Shown: positions 1 through 7,133 of the stretch, piece by piece | Layout: every line of letters starts with the position of its first letter | How positions within the stretch are numbered: position 1 is the stretch's first letter | Origin: Fusobacteriales bacterium | GTDB taxonomy: Bacteria > Fusobacteriota > Fusobacteriia > Fusobacteriales > Leptotrichiaceae | Reading direction: 5' to 3' | DNA length: 16,257 nucleotides | NCBI GenBank assembly: GCA_031285605.1 | Contig: JAITVW010000017.1 | Span: 1 to 16,257, forward strand | Translations under genes and position numbers: made by a program | Notes under the pieces: generated by a model | What the model was told of the DNA's origin: nothing | Databases searched by the model: none | Seen by the model: only the letters and a program-made list of their open reading frames with translations

Positions 1-545
1 TCTAATTCTACTCTTGATGTGGTAAACATTACTTTATCAAAGTTTATAAAGCCCGTATTATTTAAATAATATCCTGTGGGCGCTGAAAAAATTAGATCCA
101 CTTTCTTTTCTGACATCACTTCAAGCCAGTTTTCTATTTCTGTACGCCTATTTCCGCCTACCCTGTTCAGTATCAGCCTTGCTGCCTGTTCCTTGCTTAA
201 GTTGGGATTTGCCGCCATCATTCCTGCAAGATAACTTCTTCCTACTCCCGAACCAAAGTTATTAAATACTACTCCCTCTTTGGTCTGGAAATTTTCAAAA
301 TCATTTACGCTTATCCCATTTCTGTTCGGAGTATTTATATTTATTATTACCGCCTGATTATTCTGTGCCCTGTCTATACTCGTATTCTGATTTGCATTCT
401 TATCAAGCCTTATATCTGCCAATACAAAGCTGTTCATCATTCCCAGCAAAAGCCCTATTGCTATATTTCTTCTTACAAACTTTTTCTTATCCCTGAATAT
501 CTTTTTAATTACATTTACAATTTCTTTCCATTTACCTTTCTTCAT
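1..545 (-). CDS. Two-partner-secretion exoprotein (filamentous haemagglutinin-type), N-terminal part
   Basis: Partial gene: the first 181 codons are in the window and the rest runs off the left edge. I translated it directly from the minus strand. The start ATG at 543-545 has a perfect AGGAGG at 552-557. Residues 1-43 form a long basic-then-hydrophobic signal (KKKFVRR, then IAIGLLLGMM) with a likely cleavage after VLA (43). Residues about 55-181 resemble the TPS secretion domain of FhaB/HpmA/CdiA-type proteins: NRNGISVNDFENF (74-86), GVVFNN (91-96), LILNRVGG (124-131), LEV (141-143) and TGFINFDKV (164-172). In the family this domain is recognised by an outer-membrane TpsB partner that exports the protein to the surface. 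The usual NPxGI motif is replaced by APTGY. Whether the protein is an adhesin, haemolysin or contact-dependent toxin depends on the missing C-terminal part. No TpsB gene is visible here. Confidence 0.85.
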   Translation of the reverse strand, partial: MKKGKWKEIVNVIKKIFRDKKKFVRRNIAIGLLLGMMNSFVLADIRLDKNANQNTSIDRAQNNQAVIININTPNRNGISVNDFENFQTKEGVVFNNFGSGVGRSYLAGMMAANPNLSKEQAARLILNRVGGNRRTEIENWLEVMSEKKVDLIFSAPTGYYLNNTGFINFDKVMFTTSRVEL

Positions 546-656
546 CTTTAACCTCCTAATAATTTTATTGACTTTATTAATTTTTTACGATGATTCTGTA
601 TATTTATCTTATATTAAAAAATATATTTCCACTTGTTTTTTTAATTTAATAATTAT

Positions 657-677
657 ATTTTATTTTAAAAATAAAAT
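657..677. repeat. AT-only perfect inverted repeat upstream of the TPS gene
   Basis: ATTTTATTTT, one central base, then AAAATAAAAT: 10-bp arms with no mismatch. It lies about 110 bp upstream of the TPS exoprotein start, in a 260-bp very AT-rich spacer where I could not identify a convincing -35/-10 pair. It could be an operator or simply a product of base composition. Confidence 0.4.
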
Positions 678-761
678 GATAATATAATTTATTTTTTAAT
701 TTATAAATTCAATACTCAAAATATTTTTTTGACTTCTTTTTTTAGTATTTTTTTATATTAC

Positions 762-785
762 AAAAAGAGATATTTCATAATATCT
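762..785 (-). terminator. Rho-independent terminator of the unknown gene
   Basis: Read on the minus strand, AGATATT, a 4-nt loop and AATATCT form a 7-bp stem, followed by C and five T. It begins about 20 nt after the stop codon of the 805-1467 gene and separates it from the TPS exoprotein gene. Confidence 0.7.
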
Positions 786-804
786 GTTTATCATTATTCC
801 TCTT

Positions 805-1467
805 CTAAATATATATTCCCGTTGAAATTTCAAGATGTCTCGGCTTAGTTTCCAGTATCTTTTTGAATTCCTGTACATTAGGTATTTTTTCCCATGTTAA
901 TAATGTCTCTAAAAGCTGACTTCCTGCTCTTTTTATTACTTCGTTCATACTTTCTGAAAATTTTTCTGCTCCTATACGCTTTGCCTTTTTTACAAAATCC
1001 ATTATCGGTTTTAATACTTTATTTCTTTTTATGTACAGCGACTCTTCTTTTTTTACATTTCTGTCCAGATAATTATACAAGACTTCTTTTGTCATACCAT
1101 CTGTATTTAACAATTTTAATATTTCTTCATACTGCTCTATATCTCTTCTTTCCTGCTCCAATATTATTTTTATTTTTTCTATGCTTAATTTCAACACCAA
1201 GTCTTTTCCTGTTTCTGATGCACACAAATAAAGATGATATCTTTTTTTATCATTTCTTATTGTAGTTTCTGAACGTTTTTCCAATAAATTTCTCATTATT
1301 TTAGTATACTTTGCTTCGTCATGCGATAGTTCCGACAGCATTCCCCTGCAGCATGACATCTCTCCCGCCGACAATCCCAAAATCTCTGATACCATCATTA
1401 ACTTATCTTCTTCATTTGGATTTTCTACATACCTTTTTATTAATTCTTCTATTTTCTTCAGTCCCAT
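805..1467 (-). CDS. Unrecognised charged helical protein, 220 aa
   Basis: I do not recognise a family. The start chosen is the ATG at 1465-1467, because GGAGG lies five bases upstream of it. An in-frame ATG at 1477-1479 would add MEEN, but it has only a weak AGGA close to it and would place the good Shine-Dalgarno inside the coding region. The product begins MGLKKIEELIKRYVEN. It is rich in Lys, Glu, Leu and Ile with a helical look, and has no signal peptide or membrane segment, so it is probably cytoplasmic. Cysteines occur as an adjacent pair (SCCRG) and singly (LCASE). It stands alone: its own near-consensus promoter (1561-1590) and terminator (762-785) separate it from xylR upstream and the TPS gene downstream. 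A regulatory or adhesin-related role would be guesswork. I am confident it is coding, not of its function. Confidence 0.8.
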   Translation of the reverse strand: MGLKKIEELIKRYVENPNEEDKLMMVSEILGLSAGEMSCCRGMLSELSHDEAKYTKIMRNLLEKRSETTIRNDKKRYHLYLCASETGKDLVLKLSIEKIKIILEQERRDIEQYEEILKLLNTDGMTKEVLYNYLDRNVKKEESLYIKRNKVLKPIMDFVKKAKRIGAEKFSESMNEVIKRAGSQLLETLLTWEKIPNVQEFKKILETKPRHLEISTGIYI

Positions 1468-1497
1468 GTTTTCCTCCATTATTTCCTTTTATTTTAA

Positions 1498-1538
1498 AAA
1501 GCCGGTATATTCATAACCAAGTTACTTTTTACGGCTTT
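1498..1538 (-). promoter_or_regulatory. Leader hairpin with U-run, attenuator-like
   Basis: On the minus strand AAAGCCGTA (1538-1530) can pair with TACCGGCTTT (1507-1498), with one bulged base, followed by five T in total. The 22-nt loop is long for a standard terminator. The structure lies between a strong promoter (1561-1590) and the start of the 805-1467 gene, so it could attenuate that gene. It could also stop read-through from xylR. Confidence 0.45.
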
Positions 1539-1560
1539 ATTTTATGTTTTCCTTAGAAAT

Positions 1561-1590
1561 ATTCTACTATATTTCAATATTAATTGTCAA
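1561..1590 (-). promoter_or_regulatory. Sigma-70-type promoter of the unknown gene
   Basis: On the minus strand there is a perfect TTGACA (1590-1585), an 18-bp spacer and TAGAAT (1566-1561). Expected transcription start is near 1554, giving a leader of roughly 85 nt to the ATG at 1467. It is one of the best promoter matches in the window. Confidence 0.7.
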
Positions 1591-1657
1591 TTTTTTTAAT
1601 TATTTTACACGCTAAATAGTTTATAACCCTGAAAATTTCAAAGATTTTTCAAATAAC

Positions 1658-2803
1658 TTATACTTCGCTTTTTAATATCAAATCAAAATCATAAATATTC
1701 GATAAAGGAATAATACCGGCTCCTATTGCCGAAGCTGTTGTCAGTAATTTCGGAAAAACAATTTTTTCGGCATTTTTTTCCAGCTTACAATTTTCATTCT
1801 TTATTTTTTCCATAAGCACATTTTGTATCTGTTTTTCGTAAGGAGCAAGAATACCGCCGATTATTACACAATCCAAATCAAATATAAGAAACAGGTTCAT
1901 TATTCCCGCTGCAAGATAATCAAAATATTCGTCCATCTGCCTAAAAATAACATCGTCACTTTTATTCTGATACATGTCAAGAAGTGCATCCACTCCTGAC
2001 AAGCCATTATCTTTGATTATTTTATTTATTATATTTGAAGAAACATATTTCTCCCAGCAGCCATGCCTTCCGCACTCACATTCCCGTCCTTTGTATTCTA
2101 TCACCATGTGTCCCACTTCACCTGCATGCTGAAGACCGCCTGAATAAAGAGAATTTTCCAGAATTATTCCTCCGCCTATTCCTTCATGTACCGAAAGATA
2201 AACAGAATTCCTATATTTTTTGGAACTGCCTATGAGATTCTCGGCATATGCAGCATAGTCTGCTTCATTCCCAATATATATCGGTATATTAAAAGATTCT
2301 TTCAGTCCTTCAAGTGAATATTCCTTTATATCCACTATAGGCGATTCTTCAAATTTCAGCTTTCTGTCATTTACTATTCCCGGAAATGCTATACCTATAC
2401 CAAGAAGCTGTTCCATTTTTATATTACTGTGTACTATTGATTTATAGACAAGATTCTTTAATTCTTCCTGAAGATTATTTATATTATAATTTTCCTGTGA
2501 CTTATATATCAAATTTAATTCCAAATCCAGTATTATCACTGTAATAAGTTCCTGTCTTATTTCAATTCCTATGGCATAACTGTTTTGGGAATTTATTTCA
2601 AATACAACGGGTTTTCTCCCTGCTTCGGAATTAATTACCCCGCTTTCTTTTATCAGACCCGTTTTTATAAGTTCGTTCAAATAAAGAGTTACAGTTGGTA
2701 TTGTAACATCAAGAAATTTAGACAGCTGTATCTTAGTTATCTGTTTTTCAAGATATATATAACTCAAAATTTTTCTGTGATAATTATTCTGAATTAATTC
2801 CAT
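1658..2803 (-). CDS. xylR: ROK-family xylose repressor XylR
   Basis: This is a 381-aa ROK repressor with an N-terminal winged helix-turn-helix (about residues 9-55, containing KIQLSKFLDVTIPTVTLYLNEL) followed by the sugar-kinase-like fold. The zinc motif is intact: H232 in GEVGH, then C242, C244 and C249 in CECGRHGC. The loop that carries the catalytic Asp in ROK kinases reads NEAD, with Glu180 at that position, as expected for a repressor rather than a kinase. It lies at the end of the xyl cluster behind xylB with its own promoter (2900-2927), so D-xylose is the likely effector. AAGGAGA precedes the ATG. Palindromes in the leader suggest autoregulation. Family assignment is very secure; the xylose ligand is inferred from context. 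Confidence 0.88.
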   Translation of the reverse strand: MELIQNNYHRKILSYIYLEKQITKIQLSKFLDVTIPTVTLYLNELIKTGLIKESGVINSEAGRKPVVFEINSQNSYAIGIEIRQELITVIILDLELNLIYKSQENYNINNLQEELKNLVYKSIVHSNIKMEQLLGIGIAFPGIVNDRKLKFEESPIVDIKEYSLEGLKESFNIPIYIGNEADYAAYAENLIGSSKKYRNSVYLSVHEGIGGGIILENSLYSGGLQHAGEVGHMVIEYKGRECECGRHGCWEKYVSSNIINKIIKDNGLSGVDALLDMYQNKSDDVIFRQMDEYFDYLAAGIMNLFLIFDLDCVIIGGILAPYEKQIQNVLMEKIKNENCKLEKNAEKIVFPKLLTTASAIGAGIIPLSNIYDFDLILKSEV

Positions 2804-2840
2804 AAAAATTCTCTCCTTTTACAGTTTGCTTTCTAGTGTA

Positions 2841-2871
2841 ATATTCAGCTGAATATAGTCAGTTCACTATA
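2841..2871. promoter_or_regulatory. Candidate XylR operators in the xylR leader
   Basis: Two overlapping inverted repeats are visible. ATATTCAGCTGAATAT (2841-2856) is a perfect 16-bp palindrome. TATAGT, six bases, ACTATA (2854-2871) is a second. They lie about 20-50 bp downstream of the expected xylR start, a position where a bound repressor would block elongation. Assignment to XylR is inferred. Confidence 0.5.
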
Positions 2872-2899
2872 CTAATACCGGATTATTCCCTAATAATAT

Positions 2900-2927
2900 A
2901 TTATACTCCTAATTTTTCTTTTTTCAA
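2900..2927 (-). promoter_or_regulatory. xylR promoter
   Basis: On the minus strand TTGAAA (2927-2922), a 16-bp spacer and a perfect TATAAT (2905-2900) lie in the 153-bp gap between the xylB stop and the xylR start. No clear terminator follows xylB, so read-through from xylB may add to this promoter. Confidence 0.7.
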
Positions 2928-2956
2928 ATTCAAAAATATAAATTTATAAATCCCTT

Positions 2957-4426
2957 TTATAGTCTGCTTATTTCAAAAAATTCATTTTTTAAAGCTTTAT
3001 ACAGTTTTGTGTACACTTCATATCTTTTTTGATATTCTTTGTGATTTTCCATATCCGGCTCTATTACATCTGTTATCTTTACTATTTCTTTCAGTTTTTC
3101 ATTCATATTTTTTTCATTTTCAGTTCCAAATAAAGCAAGAAGTGCCGCACCATATGATGGTCCTTCCTGAATAGCCAGCACTTCTGATTTTATGTTAAAA
3201 ACATCTGTGAGTATTTTTCTGCTCAGCTCTGATTTTGCTCCGCCGCCTATTATTCTTATTGTATTAGGACTAAGTCCGTCAGCAAGGTTATATGAATCAT
3301 AAAGCGCAAAGACCATTCCTTCCATTACAGCCCTTGTCATATCTCCCCTTGTATGTGCCGAGGTAAGACCTATAAAGCTTCCTCTTGCATAAGGATCTGA
3401 GTGCGGTGTTCTTTCACCTGTCAGATACGGAAGAAAAAACAGGTTATTGCTTCCAACAGGCGACTGTTCCGCTTCATCAAGCATTTTCCCGTAATTACCG
3501 TCATGAATATCCTCTATCCACCATTTCAGACATGAAGCAGCTGATAATATTACCCCCATAAAATGATATTTTCCACTTGAATCACAAAAAGTGTGCATAC
3601 TGCTTTTTTCAGGAAGCGACCATTTTTTCTGCGGTATAAAAACTACTCCGGATGTCCCCAGTGAAACCAGTATTTTATCCTCATCCACCACTCCTGCACC
3701 TATTGCACCACAGGCATTATCTCCGCCGCCTGCTGCCACGGGAATTTTTACAGTTATTCCTAACTCATCCATAATCTCCTGCTTTAATTCGCCTGTGATT
3801 TCATATGATTCAAAAATTTCCGGCAGGTATTCCTTTTTTATTTCAAGAATTTTTATCATTTCATCTGACCATTTTCTATTTTTTACATCAAAAAATAAAG
3901 TTCCTGATGCATCTGAAACATCAGTATAAAATTTTCCTGTAAGTATATATCCTATATAATCTTTTGGAAGCATTATATGTCTTATTTTACTGAAAACTTC
4001 GGACTCATTTTTTTTGAGCCACAAAAGCTTCGATGCAGTAAAGCCTGTAAATGAGATATTTGAAGTATATTCTGCGAGCTTATCCATTCCGATTTCATTA
4101 TTTAAAAATTCTGATTCCTCTACAGTCCTCTGATCATTCCATAATATCACAGGATATAAAACTTCCTTATCTTCCCCCAAAATTACAAGGCCGTGCATCT
4201 GACCCGAAACTCCCATTCCCTTTATGTCATTCATATTTATTTTTTTTGAAAGCTCCTTCATACTGTCTGTTATACCTTTTATCCAGTCGGAAGGATTCTG
4301 GTCTGACCATCCGTTATTTGAGTAATGTACAGGATATTCCCTGGATGAAGACACTGTTATTTTTCCGTTTTTATCTATAGCTGTTATTTTTACCCCGGAA
4401 GTCCCTAAATCTATACCTAAATACAT
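2957..4426 (-). CDS. xylB: Xylulokinase XylB
   Basis: This 489-aa FGGY-family kinase phosphorylates D-xylulose to D-xylulose 5-phosphate, feeding the pentose phosphate pathway. Its length is close to the family norm of about 480-500 aa. The N-terminal phosphate-binding motif is GIDLGTSGVK (4-13). SGQMHGL (74-80) carries the substrate-contacting Met-His pair. GGGDNACG (233-240) contains catalytic Asp236. The C-terminal GGGAKS motif contacts the nucleotide. A good AGGAGG lies just upstream of the ATG at 4426. The gene follows xylA by 201 bp, but that gap contains a strong terminator and then an extended -10 promoter, so xylB is probably transcribed at least partly independently of xylFGHA. The protein looks intact. 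Confidence 0.96.
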   Translation of the reverse strand: MYLGIDLGTSGVKITAIDKNGKITVSSSREYPVHYSNNGWSDQNPSDWIKGITDSMKELSKKINMNDIKGMGVSGQMHGLVILGEDKEVLYPVILWNDQRTVEESEFLNNEIGMDKLAEYTSNISFTGFTASKLLWLKKNESEVFSKIRHIMLPKDYIGYILTGKFYTDVSDASGTLFFDVKNRKWSDEMIKILEIKKEYLPEIFESYEITGELKQEIMDELGITVKIPVAAGGGDNACGAIGAGVVDEDKILVSLGTSGVVFIPQKKWSLPEKSSMHTFCDSSGKYHFMGVILSAASCLKWWIEDIHDGNYGKMLDEAEQSPVGSNNLFFLPYLTGERTPHSDPYARGSFIGLTSAHTRGDMTRAVMEGMVFALYDSYNLADGLSPNTIRIIGGGAKSELSRKILTDVFNIKSEVLAIQEGPSYGAALLALFGTENEKNMNEKLKEIVKITDVIEPDMENHKEYQKRYEVYTKLYKALKNEFFEISRL

Positions 4427-4459
4427 ACTGCCTCCTTTTATCTGCCTTATTTTTTTAAT

Positions 4460-4468
4460 ATTGTACCA
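4460..4468 (-). promoter_or_regulatory. Extended -10 promoter of xylB
   Basis: On the minus strand TGG directly precedes TACAAT, an extended -10 element, about 34 bp before the xylB ATG and just after the xylA terminator. No good -35 is present at the normal distance, which is tolerated for extended -10 promoters. Confidence 0.5.
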
Positions 4469-4480
4469 TAAACACTTCTT

Positions 4481-4519
4481 AAAAAACAGGTTATTCCAAA
4501 CAATTTGAAATAACCCGTT
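4481..4519 (-). terminator. Strong rho-independent terminator after xylA
   Basis: On the minus strand a 16-bp stem (arms 4519-4504 and 4500-4485, with two G-T wobble pairs) closes a 3-nt loop and runs straight into six T. It ends the xylFGHA transcript about 110 nt after the xylA stop codon and stands only about 55 bp before the xylB start. Confidence 0.85.
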
Positions 4520-4557
4520 TATCCAATGTTAACAGGTATTGCCACATAATTTGAAAT
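4485..4557. repeat. Imperfect 27-bp direct repeat in the xylA-xylB gap
   Basis: On the plus strand the segment beginning AACAGGTTATTCC at 4485-4511 recurs as AACAGGTATTGCC at 4531-4557. I count 22 of 27 positions identical at a period of 46 bp. The first copy makes up most of the terminator hairpin; the second lacks the complementary arm. This suggests local duplication followed by decay. Confidence 0.55.
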
Positions 4558-4589
4558 TCGCCAAAAACCTGATTTATTTTATCAATCAA

Positions 4590-4610
4590 CAGCGGAGAAA
4601 GTTGCCGCTG
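4590..4610. repeat. GC-rich stem-loop just after the xylA stop
   Basis: CAGCGG, a 9-nt loop and CCGCTG form a 6-bp stem. It is the most GC-rich patch of this otherwise AT-rich gap. Next to it, towards xylA, is GACCGGGGC followed by seven T (plus strand). Its role is unknown; 3'-end stabilisation of the xylFGHA mRNA is possible. Confidence 0.45.
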
Positions 4611-4627
4611 AAAGACCGGGGCTTTTT

Positions 4628-5950
4628 TTATTTTGCTTCCAATATATATGAATTTAATATACTTTCCAGCATTTCCTGTCTTCCTGAAGTATTTTTTATT
4701 TCTGCAAGATTTTCTGCATATTCTGCCAGTTCTTCAAATCCTGCCTTACCTTCCATGATATCTTTTCCTATACCTGTTTTATAGCTTTCATATCTCTTAT
4801 CCTGAAAATCCTCAAAAACTTTATCTTCATAAAGTTTATAAGCTATTGTTAATCCTTTTGCGAATGTGTCCATACCCGCAATATAAGCTAAAAATAAATC
4901 CTTGTCTTCAAATGAGCCTCTTCTTACCTTTGCGTCAAAATTTAATCCGCCTTTACCCAGTCCGTTATTTTTTATTACTTCATACATAGCCAGAACAGCA
5001 TCATATATATTTGTAGGAAACTGATCCGTATCCCATCCCAGAAGCATATCTCCCTGATTTGCATCTATAGAACCCATCACATTATTTATTCTTGCAAAAT
5101 TCAATTCATGCTGGAATGTATGCCCTGCAAGAGTAGCATGATTTGCTTCTATATTCATCTTATAATGTTTATCAAGATTATACTTTCTCAAAAAACCAAG
5201 AACCGCAGCAGTATCAAAATCATACTGGTGCTTTGTAGGTTCTTTTGGTTTCGGTTCTATAAGCAGCTGTCCTTCAAATCCTATCTTTTCTTTGTAATCC
5301 ACTACCATCCGCAGAAATCTGGCAAAATTATCATATTCCAGATCAGATCTGGTATTCAAAAGAGTTTCATAACCCTCTCTTCCTCCCCAGAGAACATAAT
5401 TTTCCCCGCCTAATCTTTTTGTTATCTCCATTGCTTTTTTTACCTGTGCCGCAGCATATGCAAATACATCCGCATTTGGTGCTGTTGCTCCTCCGTGAAG
5501 AAATCTGGGATGGCTAAAAGCATTTGTTGTCCCCCACAAAAGTTTTATTCCTGTTTTTTTCATAAGCCCTTCTATATGATCTGCTATTTCATCAAGAAGT
5601 CTGTTTGTTTCTTTTAATGTCACAGCTTCATTTATAATGTCTCTGTCATGAAAGCAGAAATAATCCATCCCTATTTTCTGCATAAATTCAAAACCCGCAT
5701 CTGCTCTTGCTTTTGCCTGTTCCAATGCATCATCATATCTGTTCCATACTCTGTTCATAGTATCCCCGCCGAACATATCCAATCCCTGAGCTTTTAATGT
5801 ATGCCAGTAACTCATTGCAAATTTCAGATGTTCTCTCATCGGTTTTCTGCCTATTACCTCATCTTTATTGTAATATTTGAAAGCCATAACATTTTTTGAT
5901 TCAGGACCTTCATACTTTATTTCTTTTATTTCCGGAAAAAATTCTTTCAT
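4628..5950 (-). CDS. xylA: Xylose isomerase XylA (class II)
   Basis: This enzyme interconverts D-xylose and D-xylulose in a TIM barrel that needs two divalent metal ions. At 440 aa with the extended N-terminus, it is a class II enzyme. Every expected active-site residue is seen at the usual class II number: His101 and Asp104 (FHDRD), Glu232 and Lys234 ([16 protein letters not shown]), Glu268 and His271 ([10 protein letters not shown]), Asp296, Asp307 and Asp309 (GWDTD), and Asp339 ([10 protein letters not shown]). The family signature [13 protein letters not shown] is at 188-200. The start at 5950 has GAGGAG ten bases upstream; a closer ATG is out of frame. It lies 37 bp after xylH, the last gene of the xylFGHA unit, and is followed by a strong terminator. 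Confidence 0.98.
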   Translation of the reverse strand: MKEFFPEIKEIKYEGPESKNVMAFKYYNKDEVIGRKPMREHLKFAMSYWHTLKAQGLDMFGGDTMNRVWNRYDDALEQAKARADAGFEFMQKIGMDYFCFHDRDIINEAVTLKETNRLLDEIADHIEGLMKKTGIKLLWGTTNAFSHPRFLHGGATAPNADVFAYAAAQVKKAMEITKRLGGENYVLWGGREGYETLLNTRSDLEYDNFARFLRMVVDYKEKIGFEGQLLIEPKPKEPTKHQYDFDTAAVLGFLRKYNLDKHYKMNIEANHATLAGHTFQHELNFARINNVMGSIDANQGDMLLGWDTDQFPTNIYDAVLAMYEVIKNNGLGKGGLNFDAKVRRGSFEDKDLFLAYIAGMDTFAKGLTIAYKLYEDKVFEDFQDKRYESYKTGIGKDIMEGKAGFEELAEYAENLAEIKNTSGRQEMLESILNSYILEAK

Positions 5951-5987
5951 GTATTTTCATCTCCTCTATTGTAATTTTTATTATTAT

Positions 5988-7133
5988 TTATCCTGTTTTC
6001 TTTTTCTGCGACTGAACATCAAACAGTACTGCAAACAGAAGTATCAGACCTTTTACCACATACTGCCACGACGGCTCTACATTAAGCATACTCATTCCGT
6101 TATCAAGACTTGCCATTATCAAAGCTCCGAGTATAGCTCCCGTTACCTTTCCTTTTCCTCCTGAAAGACTCGCACCCCCGATTACACACGCTGCTATGGT
6201 ATCCAGCTCTGCATTGGTTCCTGCGGAAACCGAACCCGCCCCAAGCCTTGAAGTAAGCACCAGCCCTGCTGCAGCCACAAGAAAACCATTTACTATATAG
6301 ATTATCATCTTTATTTTCCGGGTATCTATTCCTGAATACTTTGCTGCGTTTATATTTCCCCCTATTGCATAAACTGTCCGCCCATATGCTGTCTTATTTG
6401 AAACAAAAGAAAATATAATTATCAAAACTGCCATTAATAAAACCGGTGTTGGAATTCCCTCATAACTGTTCAGAATTATTATTCCAAGAAAAATCAATAT
6501 ACTGTTTCCCATTATCCACATTAAATCATTCTTAAAGTCTCCAGTTTCTATTTCATTGGCAATTTTTGCTTTTCTATCGCTCATTTTACTATAAACAAGA
6601 AGAAGAACAAATAATATTCCTATTATATAGCTCAGACTTTTCGGTATGTAACTCTGCCCCAGTATTTTGAAAGCACCGCTTATGGGTGAAATAGTCTGAC
6701 CGCCTGTTATCCCTATAAGAATCCCTCTGAATACAAGCATTCCGGATAAAGTTACTATAAATGACGGAACATTTTTCTTAGCTGTCCAGTATCCGTTCCA
6801 TACACCAAAAACCAGTCCCAGAACAAGCGTAACCAATACCGTTACCATAAACGGCAGCTTTAATGTCACATCCATAATGGCGGCTATTCCTCCGAGCAGT
6901 GCCATCTGTGATCCTACAGACAAATCTATTTCCCCGGAAATAATAACAAATATCATTCCTATGGAAAGTATTCCTGTTATCGACATCTGTCTTAACAGAT
7001 TTGATATATTTCTGAAATTTATAAAATTTCCTCCGGTAATTGCTATAAATACTCCCCATATAATCAAAAGTGCCAAAAACAAAATAAACATGTTGGAATT
7101 TTTAGCTTTTTTTAAATTAGTTGCCAGACTCAT
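5988..7133 (-). CDS. xylH: Xylose ABC transporter permease XylH
   Basis: This 381-aa, very hydrophobic inner-membrane permease belongs to the CUT2 (RbsC/XylH) family. It forms the channel through which xylose handed over by XylF is moved, driven by XylG. The family motifs GEIDLSVGS (67-75) and GGASLSGGKGKVTGA (319-333) are present. A charged, non-membrane stretch at about 181-208 (MSDRKAKIANEIETGDFKND) splits the membrane segments. Such a longer central loop separates XylH from the shorter RbsC/AlsC proteins and fits its greater length compared with the 320-aa AlsC in this window. The start overlaps the end of xylG by 17 nt, which suggests translational coupling. Confidence 0.94.
   Translation of the reverse strand: MSLATNLKKAKNSNMFILFLALLIIWGVFIAITGGNFINFRNISNLLRQMSITGILSIGMIFVIISGEIDLSVGSQMALLGGIAAIMDVTLKLPFMVTVLVTLVLGLVFGVWNGYWTAKKNVPSFIVTLSGMLVFRGILIGITGGQTISPISGAFKILGQSYIPKSLSYIIGILFVLLLVYSKMSDRKAKIANEIETGDFKNDLMWIMGNSILIFLGIIILNSYEGIPTPVLLMAVLIIIFSFVSNKTAYGRTVYAIGGNINAAKYSGIDTRKIKMIIYIVNGFLVAAAGLVLTSRLGAGSVSAGTNAELDTIAACVIGGASLSGGKGKVTGAILGALIMASLDNGMSMLNVEPSWQYVVKGLILLFAVLFDVQSQKKKTG

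Noticed and set aside
1658..2803. Sugar kinase rather than repressor
   Set aside because: It has an N-terminal helix-turn-helix, and the position of the catalytic Asp holds Glu (NEAD).
4531..4629. Riboswitch or known ribozyme in the xylA-xylB gap
   Set aside because: I could not match any known consensus. On the plus strand there is no gene downstream to control, so I kept it only as an unexplained hairpin.
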